Assembly (NCBI GenBank): GCA_965231865.1
Contig: CBDDOJ010000002.1
Span: 620,001-684,000 of the forward strand
Direction: 5' to 3'
Origin: WTGA01 sp965231865
Lineage (GTDB): Bacteria > Pseudomonadota > Gammaproteobacteria > Arenicellales > Poriferihabitantaceae
Length of the DNA: 64,000 bases
Shown here in pieces: positions 1 to 8,520 of the stretch (positions are counted from its first letter, which is position 1; every line of letters starts with the position of its first letter). The notes beneath the pieces were generated by a model. The model did not search any database and had not been told where the DNA came from. It saw only the letters and a program-made list of their open reading frames with translations. A program made the translations under genes and the position numbers.

Positions 1-31
1 GCTTGAAATTATTCAAAACCGGGGCATGGTC

Positions 32-60
32 TTATTGTAAAGTATTGACTCTGGCATAAT
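32..60 (+). promoter_or_regulatory. possible secA promoter
   Basis: A TTATTG box at 32-37 is followed 17 bases later by CATAAT at 55-60, an acceptable sigma70-like pair that would give a leader of about 20 bases before secA. A better -35 match, TTGACT at 45-50, has no -10 at the right distance. This is inferred from spacing alone. Confidence 0.3.
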
Positions 61-88
61 CCGCCTAACCGCTTATCGTACTACATTC

Positions 89-2839
89 ATGCTCAACATT
101 GCATTGAAAAAAGTTTTCGGCGATCGCAACCAGCGATTGCTCAGGAAGTTGTCCAAAACGGTCGCAGGGATCAATGCGCTGGAAGATACACTGAAATCAC
201 TCAGTGATTCGGAACTGGCGGCGAAGACCGCCGAGTTCAGGGAGCGCAGCCACCGGGGCGAGTCCTGGCAGGATTTGCTGCCCGAAGCGTTTGCGGTGGT
301 TCGCGAAACCGGTGTCCGGACACTGGGTCTTCGACTGTTTGATGTCCAACTGATCGGTGGAATGATCCTGAATGAAGGGAAGATCGCGGAAATGAAAACG
401 GGGGAAGGCAAGACACTCGTTGCCACCCTGCCGGCATACCTGAATGCGATCATCGGCCAGCCGGTACATATTGTCACCGTGAACGATTATCTTGCCAAAA
501 GGGATGCGGACTGGATGGGAAAGATCTACACGTTCCTGGGGTTGAGCGTGGGCGTCATCTTCTCCGGGCAGGACCGGGAGGAAAAGCGGGCAGCCTATGG
601 ATGCGATGTGGTATACGGGACCAACAACGAGTATGGGTTTGATTACCTGCGCGACAACATGGCCTTTTCGTCCAGGGACCGGTACCAGAAGGGCCTGGGA
701 TTTGCCGTGGTAGACGAGGTGGATTCGATATTGATCGACGAGGCCAGGACGCCGCTTATCATTTCAGGTCCGGCGGATGAGAGCACCGACCTGTACCAGA
801 AAATCAACGTCATTGTGCCCGGCCTGGTTCAACAGGAAGATCCCGAAGGACCGGGGGATTTCAGCCTGGATGAAAAAACAAGGCAGATCACGCTTACCGA
901 AGCCGGGCACGAAAAAGCGGAATCATTGCTGATTGAAGCGGGCCTGCTCGCATCGGACAGTAGTTTGTATGAGGTTTCCAATATCGGGTTGATGTCCCAC
1001 CTGATTTCAGCACTGCGTGCTCACAACCTGTTCAACCGGGATGTCGATTATATTGTGCGCAATGACAGCATCGTGATCATCGATGAATTTACAGGCCGGA
1101 TGATGCCCGGCCGCCGATGGTCCGAGGGGTTGCACCAGGCCATCGAAGCCAAGGAGGGCGTGTCGGTCCGGCAGGAGAACCAGACCCTGGCCTCCATTAC
1201 CTTCCAGAATTATTTCAGGTTGTACGACAAGCTGGCGGGAATGACGGGGACCGCCGATACCGAAGCGCCGGAATTCCTGCAGATTTATGGACTCGAAGTG
1301 GTGGTGGTACCCACCAATGTGCCCATGATCCGGGACGACGGTGCCGACCTGGTCTATCGGACGACCCAGGAGAAATATGCGGCCATCTGTGAGGGCATCG
1401 ACCAGTGCCAGAGCCGCAACCAGCCGGTTCTTGTGGGCACGGCTTCCATTGAAACGTCGGAATACCTTTCAAAAATCCTGCAGGGCAAGGGGGTTGAACA
1501 CCAGGTGCTGAACGCGAAGCAGCATGGAAGGGAAGCCGAGATCATCGCCGAGGCCGGACGTCCGGGAAAGGTGACGATTGCAACCAACATGGCGGGCCGG
1601 GGAACGGATATCGTGTTGGGGGGGAATCTGGAAATCGAGCTGGGCAGGCTGGGCAATGAATCCGACCGGGAAAAGGCGGAATCAAAGTGGCGTGAAAGAC
1701 ATGACCAGGTCATCCGTGCCGGCGGACTGCATGTCCTTGGAACGGAGCGCAATGAATCCCGAAGGGTGGACAACCAGCTTCGGGGCCGCTGCGGACGCCA
1801 GGGTGACCCGGGATCGAGTCGCTTCTATCTGTCCCTTGAAGACGGGCTGATGCGTATATTCGGGTCCCAGAAAATCGCCGGGCTCATGGAAAAACTGGGG
1901 ATGGAAGATGGGGAAGCCATCGAACACGCCTGGGTTACGCGGGCCATTGAAAATGCCCAGAAGAAGGTGGAAGGACACAACTTCGATATTCGAAAACAGT
2001 TGCTGGAATATGACGATGTCGCCAACGAACAGCGAAAGGTCATCTATGAGCAGCGCGATGTCCTCATGGAAACCGAAGACATTTCAGAGTATATCCGGGA
2101 AATCATGGAAGAGGTGGTCCTTTCGGTGATTGACCGGTCCATCCCGCCCCAGACCCTGGAAGAGCAGTGGCGGATTGAAGATCTGGAAAAGGATCTGGAA
2201 ACCGAGTTTGGCATCCGGCTGGAAATCCGGCAATGGCTCAACCAGGAAGATTCACTGCATGAGGATCCCCTTCGGGAAAGGATACTGCAGCAGGTCGTCG
2301 GCATGTTTGAATCAAAGGCCGAGCGGGTAGGTTCGGACAACATGCGGCAATTCGAAAAGCAGATTATGCTGAAAGTGCTGGATGCGCAATGGAAGGAGCA
2401 CCTGGCGAACATGGACCATCTCCGGCAGGGGATCGGTTTGCGGGGGTATGCCCAGAAAAACCCCAAGCAGGAATACAAACGGGAAGCTTTCGAAATGTTT
2501 ACGGCCCTGCTGGAATCGATCAAGTTTGAGGTTGTCTCCATTTTGACCAAGGTGAGGGTGCCAAGCGAAGAGGAGATGCGGGAATTGGAAAGCCGGTTGA
2601 GGGCGCAGCAGGCGCAGGATGAGAAGAGGCGATACATCCACCAGGATGTGCCCACACCGGATGCCGCCCCGGCACCGCCTGGGGTGCAGCCCGTGGAACG
2701 GCGGACCCAGCCCGTGGAACGGCGAACCCGGGCAGAGGTCGAACGGCCCTTCGTCCGGGCAGGCAGAAAGATAGGAAGAAATGAACCCTGCCCCTGTGGT
2801 TCCGGAAAGAAATACAAGCAATGCCATGGAAAGCTGTAA
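89..2839 (+). CDS. secA: protein translocase subunit SecA
   Basis: SecA is the cytoplasmic ATPase motor that pushes unfolded preproteins through SecYEG. The 916-residue product has the family length. The N-terminal DEAD-like motor includes the Walker A stretch MKTGEGKTLVATL near residue 103 and the DEVDSILIDEARTPLI block near residue 210. The second nucleotide-binding half carries TNMAGRGTDI near residue 502 and RGRCGRQGDPGSSRFY near residue 566. The extreme C-terminus is the zinc-binding SecB/lipid contact module CPCGSGKKYKQCHG. Just before it the linker contains a short tandem repeat (QPVERRT twice), an expendable variable region. The ATG at 89 gives the standard start (MLNIALKKVFG). argJ follows after 18 bases, suggesting cotranscription. 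Confidence 0.97.
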   Translation: MLNIALKKVFGDRNQRLLRKLSKTVAGINALEDTLKSLSDSELAAKTAEFRERSHRGESWQDLLPEAFAVVRETGVRTLGLRLFDVQLIGGMILNEGKIAEMKTGEGKTLVATLPAYLNAIIGQPVHIVTVNDYLAKRDADWMGKIYTFLGLSVGVIFSGQDREEKRAAYGCDVVYGTNNEYGFDYLRDNMAFSSRDRYQKGLGFAVVDEVDSILIDEARTPLIISGPADESTDLYQKINVIVPGLVQQEDPEGPGDFSLDEKTRQITLTEAGHEKAESLLIEAGLLASDSSLYEVSNIGLMSHLISALRAHNLFNRDVDYIVRNDSIVIIDEFTGRMMPGRRWSEGLHQAIEAKEGVSVRQENQTLASITFQNYFRLYDKLAGMTGTADTEAPEFLQIYGLEVVVVPTNVPMIRDDGADLVYRTTQEKYAAICEGIDQCQSRNQPVLVGTASIETSEYLSKILQGKGVEHQVLNAKQHGREAEIIAEAGRPGKVTIATNMAGRGTDIVLGGNLEIELGRLGNESDREKAESKWRERHDQVIRAGGLHVLGTERNESRRVDNQLRGRCGRQGDPGSSRFYLSLEDGLMRIFGSQKIAGLMEKLGMEDGEAIEHAWVTRAIENAQKKVEGHNFDIRKQLLEYDDVANEQRKVIYEQRDVLMETEDISEYIREIMEEVVLSVIDRSIPPQTLEEQWRIEDLEKDLETEFGIRLEIRQWLNQEDSLHEDPLRERILQQVVGMFESKAERVGSDNMRQFEKQIMLKVLDAQWKEHLANMDHLRQGIGLRGYAQKNPKQEYKREAFEMFTALLESIKFEVVSILTKVRVPSEEEMRELESRLRAQQAQDEKRRYIHQDVPTPDAAPAPPGVQPVERRTQPVERRTRAEVERPFVRAGRKIGRNEPCPCGSGKKYKQCHGKL

Positions 2840-2857
2840 ACCACCCCGGGGCAAGCC

Positions 2858-4081
2858 GTGAGCATTTCGCCCCTGGCCCCTGACCACATTGCAGAACTCC
2901 CGCCGGTTGCCGGGGTTCGCCTGTCTGCGGTTTCCGCCGGGATCAAGTATCCGCGGGATGACCTGATGCTGGCCAGCTTTTCCGAAGGGACGACCGTCGC
3001 CGGCGTGTTGACCCGGTCTGCGACCGCCAGCGCCCCGGTGGAATGGTGTCGGCGTCATCTTCAAGGGGGCGTGGCCCGGGCGCTGATTGTGAATTCCGGA
3101 AATGCCAATGCCTTTACCGGCCGGGCCGGAGAGATGGATTGTACCCGGACAGGGGAGGCCGTGGCCGCCTCCCTGGGATGTGCGGCGGAACACGTATTCA
3201 TTGCATCCACGGGGGTCATTGGCGAACGGTTGCCCATGGAAAGGATACTGGATGCCATCCCGGGTCTGCAAAGCGGGCTCGACCCGAACCAGTGGCAGGC
3301 TGCCGCGGGGGCGATCATGACCACGGATACCTTCCCGAAAACGGGGACCGTCGAAACGAGGGTCGGGGACCGGAAAGTGCGGATCAACGGTTTCGCCAAG
3401 GGGTCGGGGATGATTGAACCCGATATGGCGACCATGCTGGCATTTCTGGTGACCGATGCCAACCTGCCGGCACCGGTTTTACAGGCATTGCTGACCGATG
3501 GAAACCGGGATTCATTCAACGCGATTACCGTGGACAGCGACACGTCCACCAGCGACACCTGCCTGATTTTTGCAACGGGGAAGGCGAAAAATGAAGTCCC
3601 GGACAGTCACCGGGATCCGGTCCTGTCTGAATTTTCCCGGGACCTGGGCCGACTCATGCGGGACCTGGCCATACAGGTCGTCCGGGATGGTGAAGGGGCT
3701 TCAAAGCTGATCGAAATCACGGTCCAGGCTGCCGAAAACAATGCCGCCGCCCGGACGATTGCAAAATCCATCGCCAACTCGCCCCTGGTGAAGACCGCCA
3801 TGGCCGGCGAAGATGCGAACTGGGGCCGGATTGTCATGGCCGTGGGGAAATCCGGGGAAGTGGTGGACAAAGACCGGCTGGGCATTGAAATCGGTGGTGT
3901 GCAGATTACCCGAAATGGCGAGGTCGTGGAGGGATACCGGGAAGAGCGGGTTTCCCGCCATCTTGCACAGCAGGAGATCTGTATTCAGGTGGATGTGGGG
4001 GTCGGAACCGGCAGGTCGACAGTCTGGACCTGCGACCTGACGCATGACTATATCAGTATCAATGCGGATTACCGGTCCTGA
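2858..4081 (+). CDS. argJ: bifunctional ornithine acetyltransferase / N-acetylglutamate synthase
   Basis: ArgJ transfers acetyl from N-acetylornithine to glutamate and so closes the cyclic arginine pathway; some members also use acetyl-CoA. The 407-residue protein contains the autoproteolysis site of the Ntn-hydrolase-like fold, KGSGMIEPDMATMLAFL near residue 190. The Thr in ATM should become the N-terminal nucleophile of the beta chain after self-cleavage. Further family blocks are VNSGNANAFTG and AGEDANWGRI. A GTG start at 2858 follows secA by 18 bases. The 3' end overlaps the mutT start. Presence of argJ implies the acetyl-recycling arginine route. Whether it is mono- or bifunctional cannot be read from sequence alone. 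Confidence 0.95.
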   Translation: MSISPLAPDHIAELPPVAGVRLSAVSAGIKYPRDDLMLASFSEGTTVAGVLTRSATASAPVEWCRRHLQGGVARALIVNSGNANAFTGRAGEMDCTRTGEAVAASLGCAAEHVFIASTGVIGERLPMERILDAIPGLQSGLDPNQWQAAAGAIMTTDTFPKTGTVETRVGDRKVRINGFAKGSGMIEPDMATMLAFLVTDANLPAPVLQALLTDGNRDSFNAITVDSDTSTSDTCLIFATGKAKNEVPDSHRDPVLSEFSRDLGRLMRDLAIQVVRDGEGASKLIEITVQAAENNAAARTIAKSIANSPLVKTAMAGEDANWGRIVMAVGKSGEVVDKDRLGIEIGGVQITRNGEVVEGYREERVSRHLAQQEICIQVDVGVGTGRSTVWTCDLTHDYISINADYRS

Positions 4082-4469
4082 CGACCGTCTCTACGTCGTC
4101 GTGGGCGTTCTCAGCAATGCCAGCGGTCAATGGCTGCTCCAGCAAAGGCCGGCTGGAAAGCCCTGCGCTCACCAGTGGGAATTTCCCGGCGGAAAGGTGG
4201 AAGACAACGAATCGCCGTACCAGGCACTGTCACGGGAGATGCATGAAGAACTGGGTATTTCCATCCACAAAGCGATTCCCCTGACCCATGTCTCCCAGGA
4301 TTACGCGCATGCCAGAGTCTGGCTGGATGTGTATGTGATTGAAAGCTATTCCGGTGAAGTCACTGCCAGGGAAAATCAGCAGGTTGCGTGGCTCAGTCCG
4401 AAGGAGATTTCGCGCAAGGAGGTGCTGCCCCCCGTTTATCCCATTCTCGATGCCCTGGAGGCCAGTTGA
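4044..4469 (+). CDS. mutT: MutT-like Nudix hydrolase (8-oxo-dGTP pyrophosphatase candidate)
   Basis: The 141-residue protein carries a complete Nudix box, starting at GGKVEDNE and ending in REMHEELGI (pattern G-x5-E-x7-RE-x2-EE-x-G). The preceding WEFPGGK is typical of the MutT group, which sanitises 8-oxo-dGTP. It overlaps the argJ 3' end by 38 bases if the first ATG is used; the ATG at 4062 would shorten it by 6 residues and is equally plausible. In many gammaproteobacteria mutT lies near secA and coaE, so this is the native copy. Immediately downstream lies a fossil of a coaE 3' end and then foreign genes, so this gene marks the left border of the island. A damaged partial copy is found at 9059. 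Confidence 0.85.
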   Translation: MTISVSMRITGPDDRLYVVVGVLSNASGQWLLQQRPAGKPCAHQWEFPGGKVEDNESPYQALSREMHEELGISIHKAIPLTHVSQDYAHARVWLDVYVIESYSGEVTARENQQVAWLSPKEISRKEVLPPVYPILDALEAS

Positions 4470-4610
4470 AATATTCGAGGTGCTGGTTGTACAGGATCGG
4501 CACCCGGGTTTTCAGGTCGATGTAATCGGATCTCTTTGTGTGGATACGTTTCTTCCCGCCCCGTGCCTGTGTTGTACTTCATACTGGAACGGGGGTCGGC
4601 GCTGGGCCTG
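4179..4610. repeat. dispersed repeat copy 1 (mutT 3' half plus coaE-end fossil)
   Basis: About 430 bases from the Nudix box of mutT to beyond its stop recur at 9059-9500 with scattered substitutions. The second copy has a one-base insertion in the coding part and a roughly 15-base insertion downstream. Homology continues after the stop through the coaE-like tail to a shared GGAACAGGGGTC / GGAACGGGGGTC stretch, so this is a duplicated junction rather than a duplicated gene. Confidence 0.8.
4467..4545 (-). pseudogene. fossil 3' end of coaE (copy 1)
   Basis: Read on the minus strand this stretch encodes DYIDLKTRV, then LYNQHLEYF. That matches the C-terminus of the intact CoaE at 12597 (DHANLEARV, LHNQYLEYF). 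Only about 25 codons remain and there is no start. The fossil sits exactly where a convergent coaE would end behind mutT, so it likely records the ancestral mutT/coaE junction before insertion of the island. Confidence 0.7.
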
Positions 4611-4616
4611 ACATTT

Positions 4617-6479
4617 TCAGATTTGCTTGCTGGAATTATCTGCCCGAGTCAATGATCTGAGTAGGCCTCGGCCCTCCTCTACAGCATAATCATATCCTCC
4701 GGTTTTATTTATCGCCTGTTTCAGGTGTCTAACCCCGCGTCTGTTGTCGCCTTGATCCAGGTAGAACCTGCCTAACTCAATGTTCATCCTTTGGCGGATA
4801 CGAATTTTTGAGACTGAATCAGCTTCTAATTCGATCGATTCTCTATAAAGGGCTTTTGCTCGATCAACCCTCCCCATCTTCAGATGATACAAACCGAGCG
4901 TTGCGGTGGCACATGAGTCACGATGCACCCATTGGCCAAGTATACCCAGAAAGTGCTTCGCTCTATTGATGTCGCCAATTCTCAACAAAGCGAAAACCAT
5001 GTTGTTCAATGCTCGGCGGCGAAGGTTCTGCGGGATTTCCTGATTACGATCAAATATCTCTTCAAGCATACGCATAAAGCCTGTGATGGAGACAGGATCT
5101 GGCTCTATAAGGGCCTTATAGCAAAAGAGATGTGATAAGAGTTCTACGTTTACGGTATCGTCTGCTATGTTTAACTGCAAAATTCGTTCTGCTTCAATGG
5201 CGGCTTGACCAGATTTCCCCGTTGCCCCCATGCTGTCTATGTAATAAACAAATATGCTAGGTAGCGCATCGTCGCCTCGGGACTTGAGGTGAGCTTTCGA
5301 TAGCCTGATAACTTCTTTATATTGCTTCAGTTGGACAAGTACATTAAGCAGATTGAGAAAGGGAATGTCCTCGTTTTCGTTCAGCTGTTTGGCTTTTATC
5401 CAAGCCTGTTCAAAGTATCTTCTGGAATGACTGGTATTTCCAAGCTTGTTCTGGACCACTCCAAGGTTATTTAGTATTTCTGAATATAAGGATCCTTGTA
5501 CTTCAAGTTGAATCTTCAGGGCATCCAACGATTTTCGCAGTCTAGACTTGTCCTTCAATCCTTTGGTTCCCGACTCATAGTACGCCCTGGCCGCCCTTGC
5601 CCAAATCTCGGGATTATCTTGGTGGTATGACAGAATTGCTTCCAATGGGGCGATACATTTCTCCGGCGTTCCCAGGGAAAACATTGCATCTGCCAAGAAT
5701 AGGACGGCGGTCTCGTTCAGGGGATCAAGAAACACAGCCTTCCGCAGGGATTTGACTGCCTTTTCTTTTTCCCCGAGACGCCAATATGCTGCCGCAAGAT
5801 TTGTGCACAGTACTGATGAATCATCCTTCGTTTCCGCTGCAACCCTAAAGCTGCGTACTGCTTGCGCCCACTCCATTTTGTAGAGATGGATAGCGCCGGA
5901 AAATAACTGGGCTTCATAACTTGTGTTATCGACAAGCAATGCTTGATTGACGTATCTCTCCGCATCTTCAATTTGTTCTTGACGTACTGAAATATGTGCC
6001 AATCGTAAGTTTGTCTGGAGATCATTCGAGATATCACCTTGATGCAGGATTTGCAACGCACTGTGATAATCGTTTTTTTCTATTAGCAAGGCGCTTAAGT
6101 CGACCCGCAAAAACGATGTCTGGTTTGTTCGCAAGGCCTCTCTCAAGTGGCGCTCAGCACCATCCAGATCACCAACCAACTGGCGCAATTGGGCAAGATG
6201 GCTTAAATATGTGTAAGAAGACCCAAATCGTTCGTGTTTTCTCGATAGTTTTGCATACTCATTCTCATAAAATTCCGGCTGAATACGGATGGGGAAATCG
6301 TTAGTCGAATAACTCACATATAAACGTGGTTGGCTTGTTTTTTCTTGCTGATTTATTTCCTGTACAGCCGGCAAGACCACCTCAACCTTGTTACGTGGGT
6401 CATCTATCATCGGAACAGAAATCTTCTTTGGCAAGACATCTATTTCCTGTAACGGCAAATTCGGTTTATGGTTAAGCAT
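4617..6479 (-). CDS. large TPR-repeat protein of a kinase cassette
   Basis: The 620-residue product has no signal peptide or membrane segment. A charged, Pro-rich N-terminal tail (about 60 residues) is followed by helical repeats with tetratricopeptide spacing from about residue 100 to the end. Examples are AERHLREALRTNQTS, AVRSFRVAAETKDDSS, LAAAYWRLGEKEKAVKSLRK and LGLYHLKMGRVDRAKALYRE. The C-terminal repeats read like a regulatory peptide-binding scaffold. Its start overlaps the end of the upstream kinase gene by 8 bases, so the two are almost certainly translated together. Function is unknown; a role as substrate, sensor or scaffold for the kinase is inferred from the overlap. Base composition is more AT-rich than the flanking secA and suf genes, consistent with acquisition. 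Confidence 0.85.
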   Translation of the reverse strand: MLNHKPNLPLQEIDVLPKKISVPMIDDPRNKVEVVLPAVQEINQQEKTSQPRLYVSYSTNDFPIRIQPEFYENEYAKLSRKHERFGSSYTYLSHLAQLRQLVGDLDGAERHLREALRTNQTSFLRVDLSALLIEKNDYHSALQILHQGDISNDLQTNLRLAHISVRQEQIEDAERYVNQALLVDNTSYEAQLFSGAIHLYKMEWAQAVRSFRVAAETKDDSSVLCTNLAAAYWRLGEKEKAVKSLRKAVFLDPLNETAVLFLADAMFSLGTPEKCIAPLEAILSYHQDNPEIWARAARAYYESGTKGLKDKSRLRKSLDALKIQLEVQGSLYSEILNNLGVVQNKLGNTSHSRRYFEQAWIKAKQLNENEDIPFLNLLNVLVQLKQYKEVIRLSKAHLKSRGDDALPSIFVYYIDSMGATGKSGQAAIEAERILQLNIADDTVNVELLSHLFCYKALIEPDPVSITGFMRMLEEIFDRNQEIPQNLRRRALNNMVFALLRIGDINRAKHFLGILGQWVHRDSCATATLGLYHLKMGRVDRAKALYRESIELEADSVSKIRIRQRMNIELGRFYLDQGDNRRGVRHLKQAINKTGGYDYAVEEGRGLLRSLTRADNSSKQI

Positions 6480-7671
6480 GATTCACCCTCGGTTGAGAGT
6501 TAAACATATCAATGCGTTTCTGTTTTTGGCGAATTTTTTCCTGTCTTCGTTTTCGAATATCCCGCTTGCGTCTCAAGTCTATTTCCTGTCTTTTTTGATT
6601 TCTCAGTACACGGACCGCAGTATCGATATGTCTACGCGTAATAGACAGATTGTCTGTCCTTTCAAGAAAATCGAAATTGATCAGTCCTGAATAGGCCCGT
6701 TTGATTATTTGTGAGATCGAAGGAGGAAGCGTATTCCCGGGGCCCGCAATTTCCGGCGTGACAGGCAGATTTCTGAACTTACGTATGTGTTGTTGCCACT
6801 TCCTTCGTTTGTTATCCAGTGAACTCTCCGTTGCCAATTGTGATTGCATTGACAACAATAGTTGTTCGAATCTGGTTTCGTGTTTTTGGACATTTCGGAA
6901 CTCTCTGTGGTTAAACAAATTGAACAGTAACGCACCAAGCGCATAACTGTCCGATAACCTGCCCACGTCCCTGTCGCCTGAAAATCCGACAAACGCCTCT
7001 GGCGGCGAATAAGCTGGTGCACCCACAGGTCCACTATAGCTGCTTTCCAGCGGAGCGCCATCAAAATGGGTTGCAGTGCCGAAATCAATCAAAACCGCAA
7101 CAGAGGAGTCATCAGTTGATTTAACACGTATATTGTCAACCTTTATATCGCGATGAAATATTTTTGCATGATGGATTGCTTCAACTGCCAGTAATATGTT
7201 TCGAAAAATCTCTAGCTTTACAGGCCCTTCATGCTTGTCCTGTTCATAAAAATATTCGTCCACATCCTCTTCAAGCCACTCGACCACAAAGAAACCACAT
7301 TGGAATTTAAGTGGTTCCTCGACACCTTGGTGATTTATCTCCCAGATGTAATGCTCAAGGCCACTTATCAACTGGAGGCATCTGTTCCTCCCCTCCAAAG
7401 CCTGGAGCAAATCGGGTTCCCTCTCAAATGCCTTAATCCGGTATGCATTACTAAGGCGATCAGGGTCCATCACCTTTATAGCAACGAGACAGTCTCTTAC
7501 GGAATCGTGGCCCTGAAAGACGAGTGACAATACACCACGCCTCTTACCCCCGATCACATTTACGCAATTTAGATTGGTATAACGACCCATGAAAGAACTC
7601 TCATTTTGAAGCTGATGAATCAACTCTTTTTGATTACCACTCAGACCCATAACTTCACATCCTTGTTGCAT
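6472..7671 (-). CDS. Ser/Thr protein kinase (Hanks type), cytoplasmic
   Basis: The 399-residue protein contains a complete eukaryotic-like kinase domain from about residue 30 to 310. It has the beta3 lysine in VAIKVM, an alphaC Glu in AFEREPDL, the catalytic loop HRDIKVDN near residue 175, the metal-binding DFG near residue 197, and an APE-like SPPEAF. All catalytic residues are present, so it should be active. The glycine-rich loop is poor (GGKRRGVLSLVF). The last 50 residues are an Arg/Lys-rich coiled-coil tail, possibly nucleic-acid or partner binding. No transmembrane segment or PASTA repeats are present. It lies between an Xre-type regulator (134 bases upstream) and an overlapping TPR gene. 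Target and role are unknown; defence or stress signalling is an inference from context. Confidence 0.9.
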   Translation of the reverse strand: MQQGCEVMGLSGNQKELIHQLQNESSFMGRYTNLNCVNVIGGKRRGVLSLVFQGHDSVRDCLVAIKVMDPDRLSNAYRIKAFEREPDLLQALEGRNRCLQLISGLEHYIWEINHQGVEEPLKFQCGFFVVEWLEEDVDEYFYEQDKHEGPVKLEIFRNILLAVEAIHHAKIFHRDIKVDNIRVKSTDDSSVAVLIDFGTATHFDGAPLESSYSGPVGAPAYSPPEAFVGFSGDRDVGRLSDSYALGALLFNLFNHREFRNVQKHETRFEQLLLSMQSQLATESSLDNKRRKWQQHIRKFRNLPVTPEIAGPGNTLPPSISQIIKRAYSGLINFDFLERTDNLSITRRHIDTAVRVLRNQKRQEIDLRRKRDIRKRRQEKIRQKQKRIDMFNSQPRVNHA

Positions 7672-7805
7672 TTATACAAAATCAGTTCAGACACTCATTA
7701 GCACCCTAGATACGGTTCTCGCTGAGTACGGTTAATTCGGTAGTTTCTTAAATACTATCCATGGAAACTGGCAAAACACAGGCCTTTGACCAAAAACTCA
7801 AAATA

Positions 7806-8105
7806 TTAATCGGTTTCTGTGTATGTATGGCGTAATAATTCATACGCGTCTTTACCATGTGTCTGGATGATCTCTGTGATATCGTGTGGAAGGGCACCTG
7901 TTTTTGCAATAATGTCATCAGGATCAGCACCGTACAGTTTACAAAGCTCAGTAATTAAACCAACACTTGGGAGCTTTTTTCCGTTTTCAATCTTGCTCAG
8001 ATAACTGTAGGATACGCCAACGCGTGGGCCAACCGATTTGATTCCCAGTTTTGCGCTTAGGCGAAGTCTCCGTAGAGTGGAGCCCACAGATTCTTCTATT
8101 AACAT
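7806..8105 (-). CDS. Xre-family helix-turn-helix regulator
   Basis: The 99-residue product has a cro/cI-type HTH near residues 8-60 (GSTLRRLRLSAKLGIKSVG, then YSYLSKIENGKKLPS). A short C-terminal tail follows with the DPDDIIAKTGALP signature common in antitoxin-like and restriction-control regulators. I prefer the ATG at 8105, preceded by AAGGGTG. A TTG at 8138 would extend it by 11 residues but falls inside a perfect inverted repeat that looks like its operator. It heads a minus-strand cassette with the kinase and TPR genes, so it probably autorepresses the cassette. Partner specificity cannot be seen. Confidence 0.85.
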   Translation of the reverse strand: MLIEESVGSTLRRLRLSAKLGIKSVGPRVGVSYSYLSKIENGKKLPSVGLITELCKLYGADPDDIIAKTGALPHDITEIIQTHGKDAYELLRHTYTETD

Positions 8106-8124
8106 GTTCACCCTTGGAACATCT

Positions 8125-8168
8125 GTAAGATGTTGCAATCTTACAAGAGGTTGACCTATTGGTCAACC
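8125..8168. promoter_or_regulatory. two palindromic operators upstream of the Xre regulator
   Basis: GTAAGAT (8125-8131) and ATCTTAC (8138-8144) form a perfect 7-base inverted repeat with a 6-base spacer. GGTTGACC (8149-8156) and GGTCAACC (8161-8168) form a perfect 8-base repeat with a 4-base spacer. Both lie 20-63 bases upstream of the regulator ATG at 8105, where operators for an autoregulated Xre protein are expected. Binding is inferred. Confidence 0.5.
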
Positions 8169-8274
8169 CTTGGATTGTTGCCTTTCAGCGAACACGGCTG
8201 TACTGAAAATACCAAACAGCAAATCGCAGTATCCTACCGGATCCCGTTTATGGGTTTCGACAGGACAAAGTGAG

Positions 8275-8520
8275 CAACCACATGTCCGTCGTGATGCCAA
8301 CCCGACTCCGGGAAAGGACTTTGGTAAGGATATATACGAAGTAGCAATCCCGACCGGTGATATCAATGCTCTGAATGCCTCGCTGGCTGTTATCGTTTGG
8401 AAGCAGTCAATCGGCCTTTATCGAGATGCGCTCCGGCACCGACGCATGGAACTGCATGTGTCTTCTGGCCGCTGGGTGGGCTACGATAGCGGATTGGAGG
8501 ATTGCAATTATGAAAATTGA
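8275..8520 (+). pseudogene. C-terminal remnant of a ThiF/E1-like adenylyltransferase
   Basis: The reading frame encodes YEVAIPTGDINALNASLAVI, then VWKQSIGLYRD. I recognise this as resembling the C-terminus of bacterial ThiF-fold (E1-like) enzymes, which activate ubiquitin-like or sulfur-carrier proteins. The nucleotide-binding and catalytic-Cys parts are absent; sequence upstream of about 8275 has no matching coding signal. The stop at 8518-8520 overlaps the next gene's ATG (8510), the tight overlap expected of an original operon pair. The assignment rests on remembered motif similarity, so it is moderate. Confidence 0.45.

Noticed and set aside
2044..2946. 300-codon open frame on the minus strand inside secA
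   Set aside because: It is antisense to the conserved secA end and argJ start, has no family motifs, and its composition mirrors the real genes.
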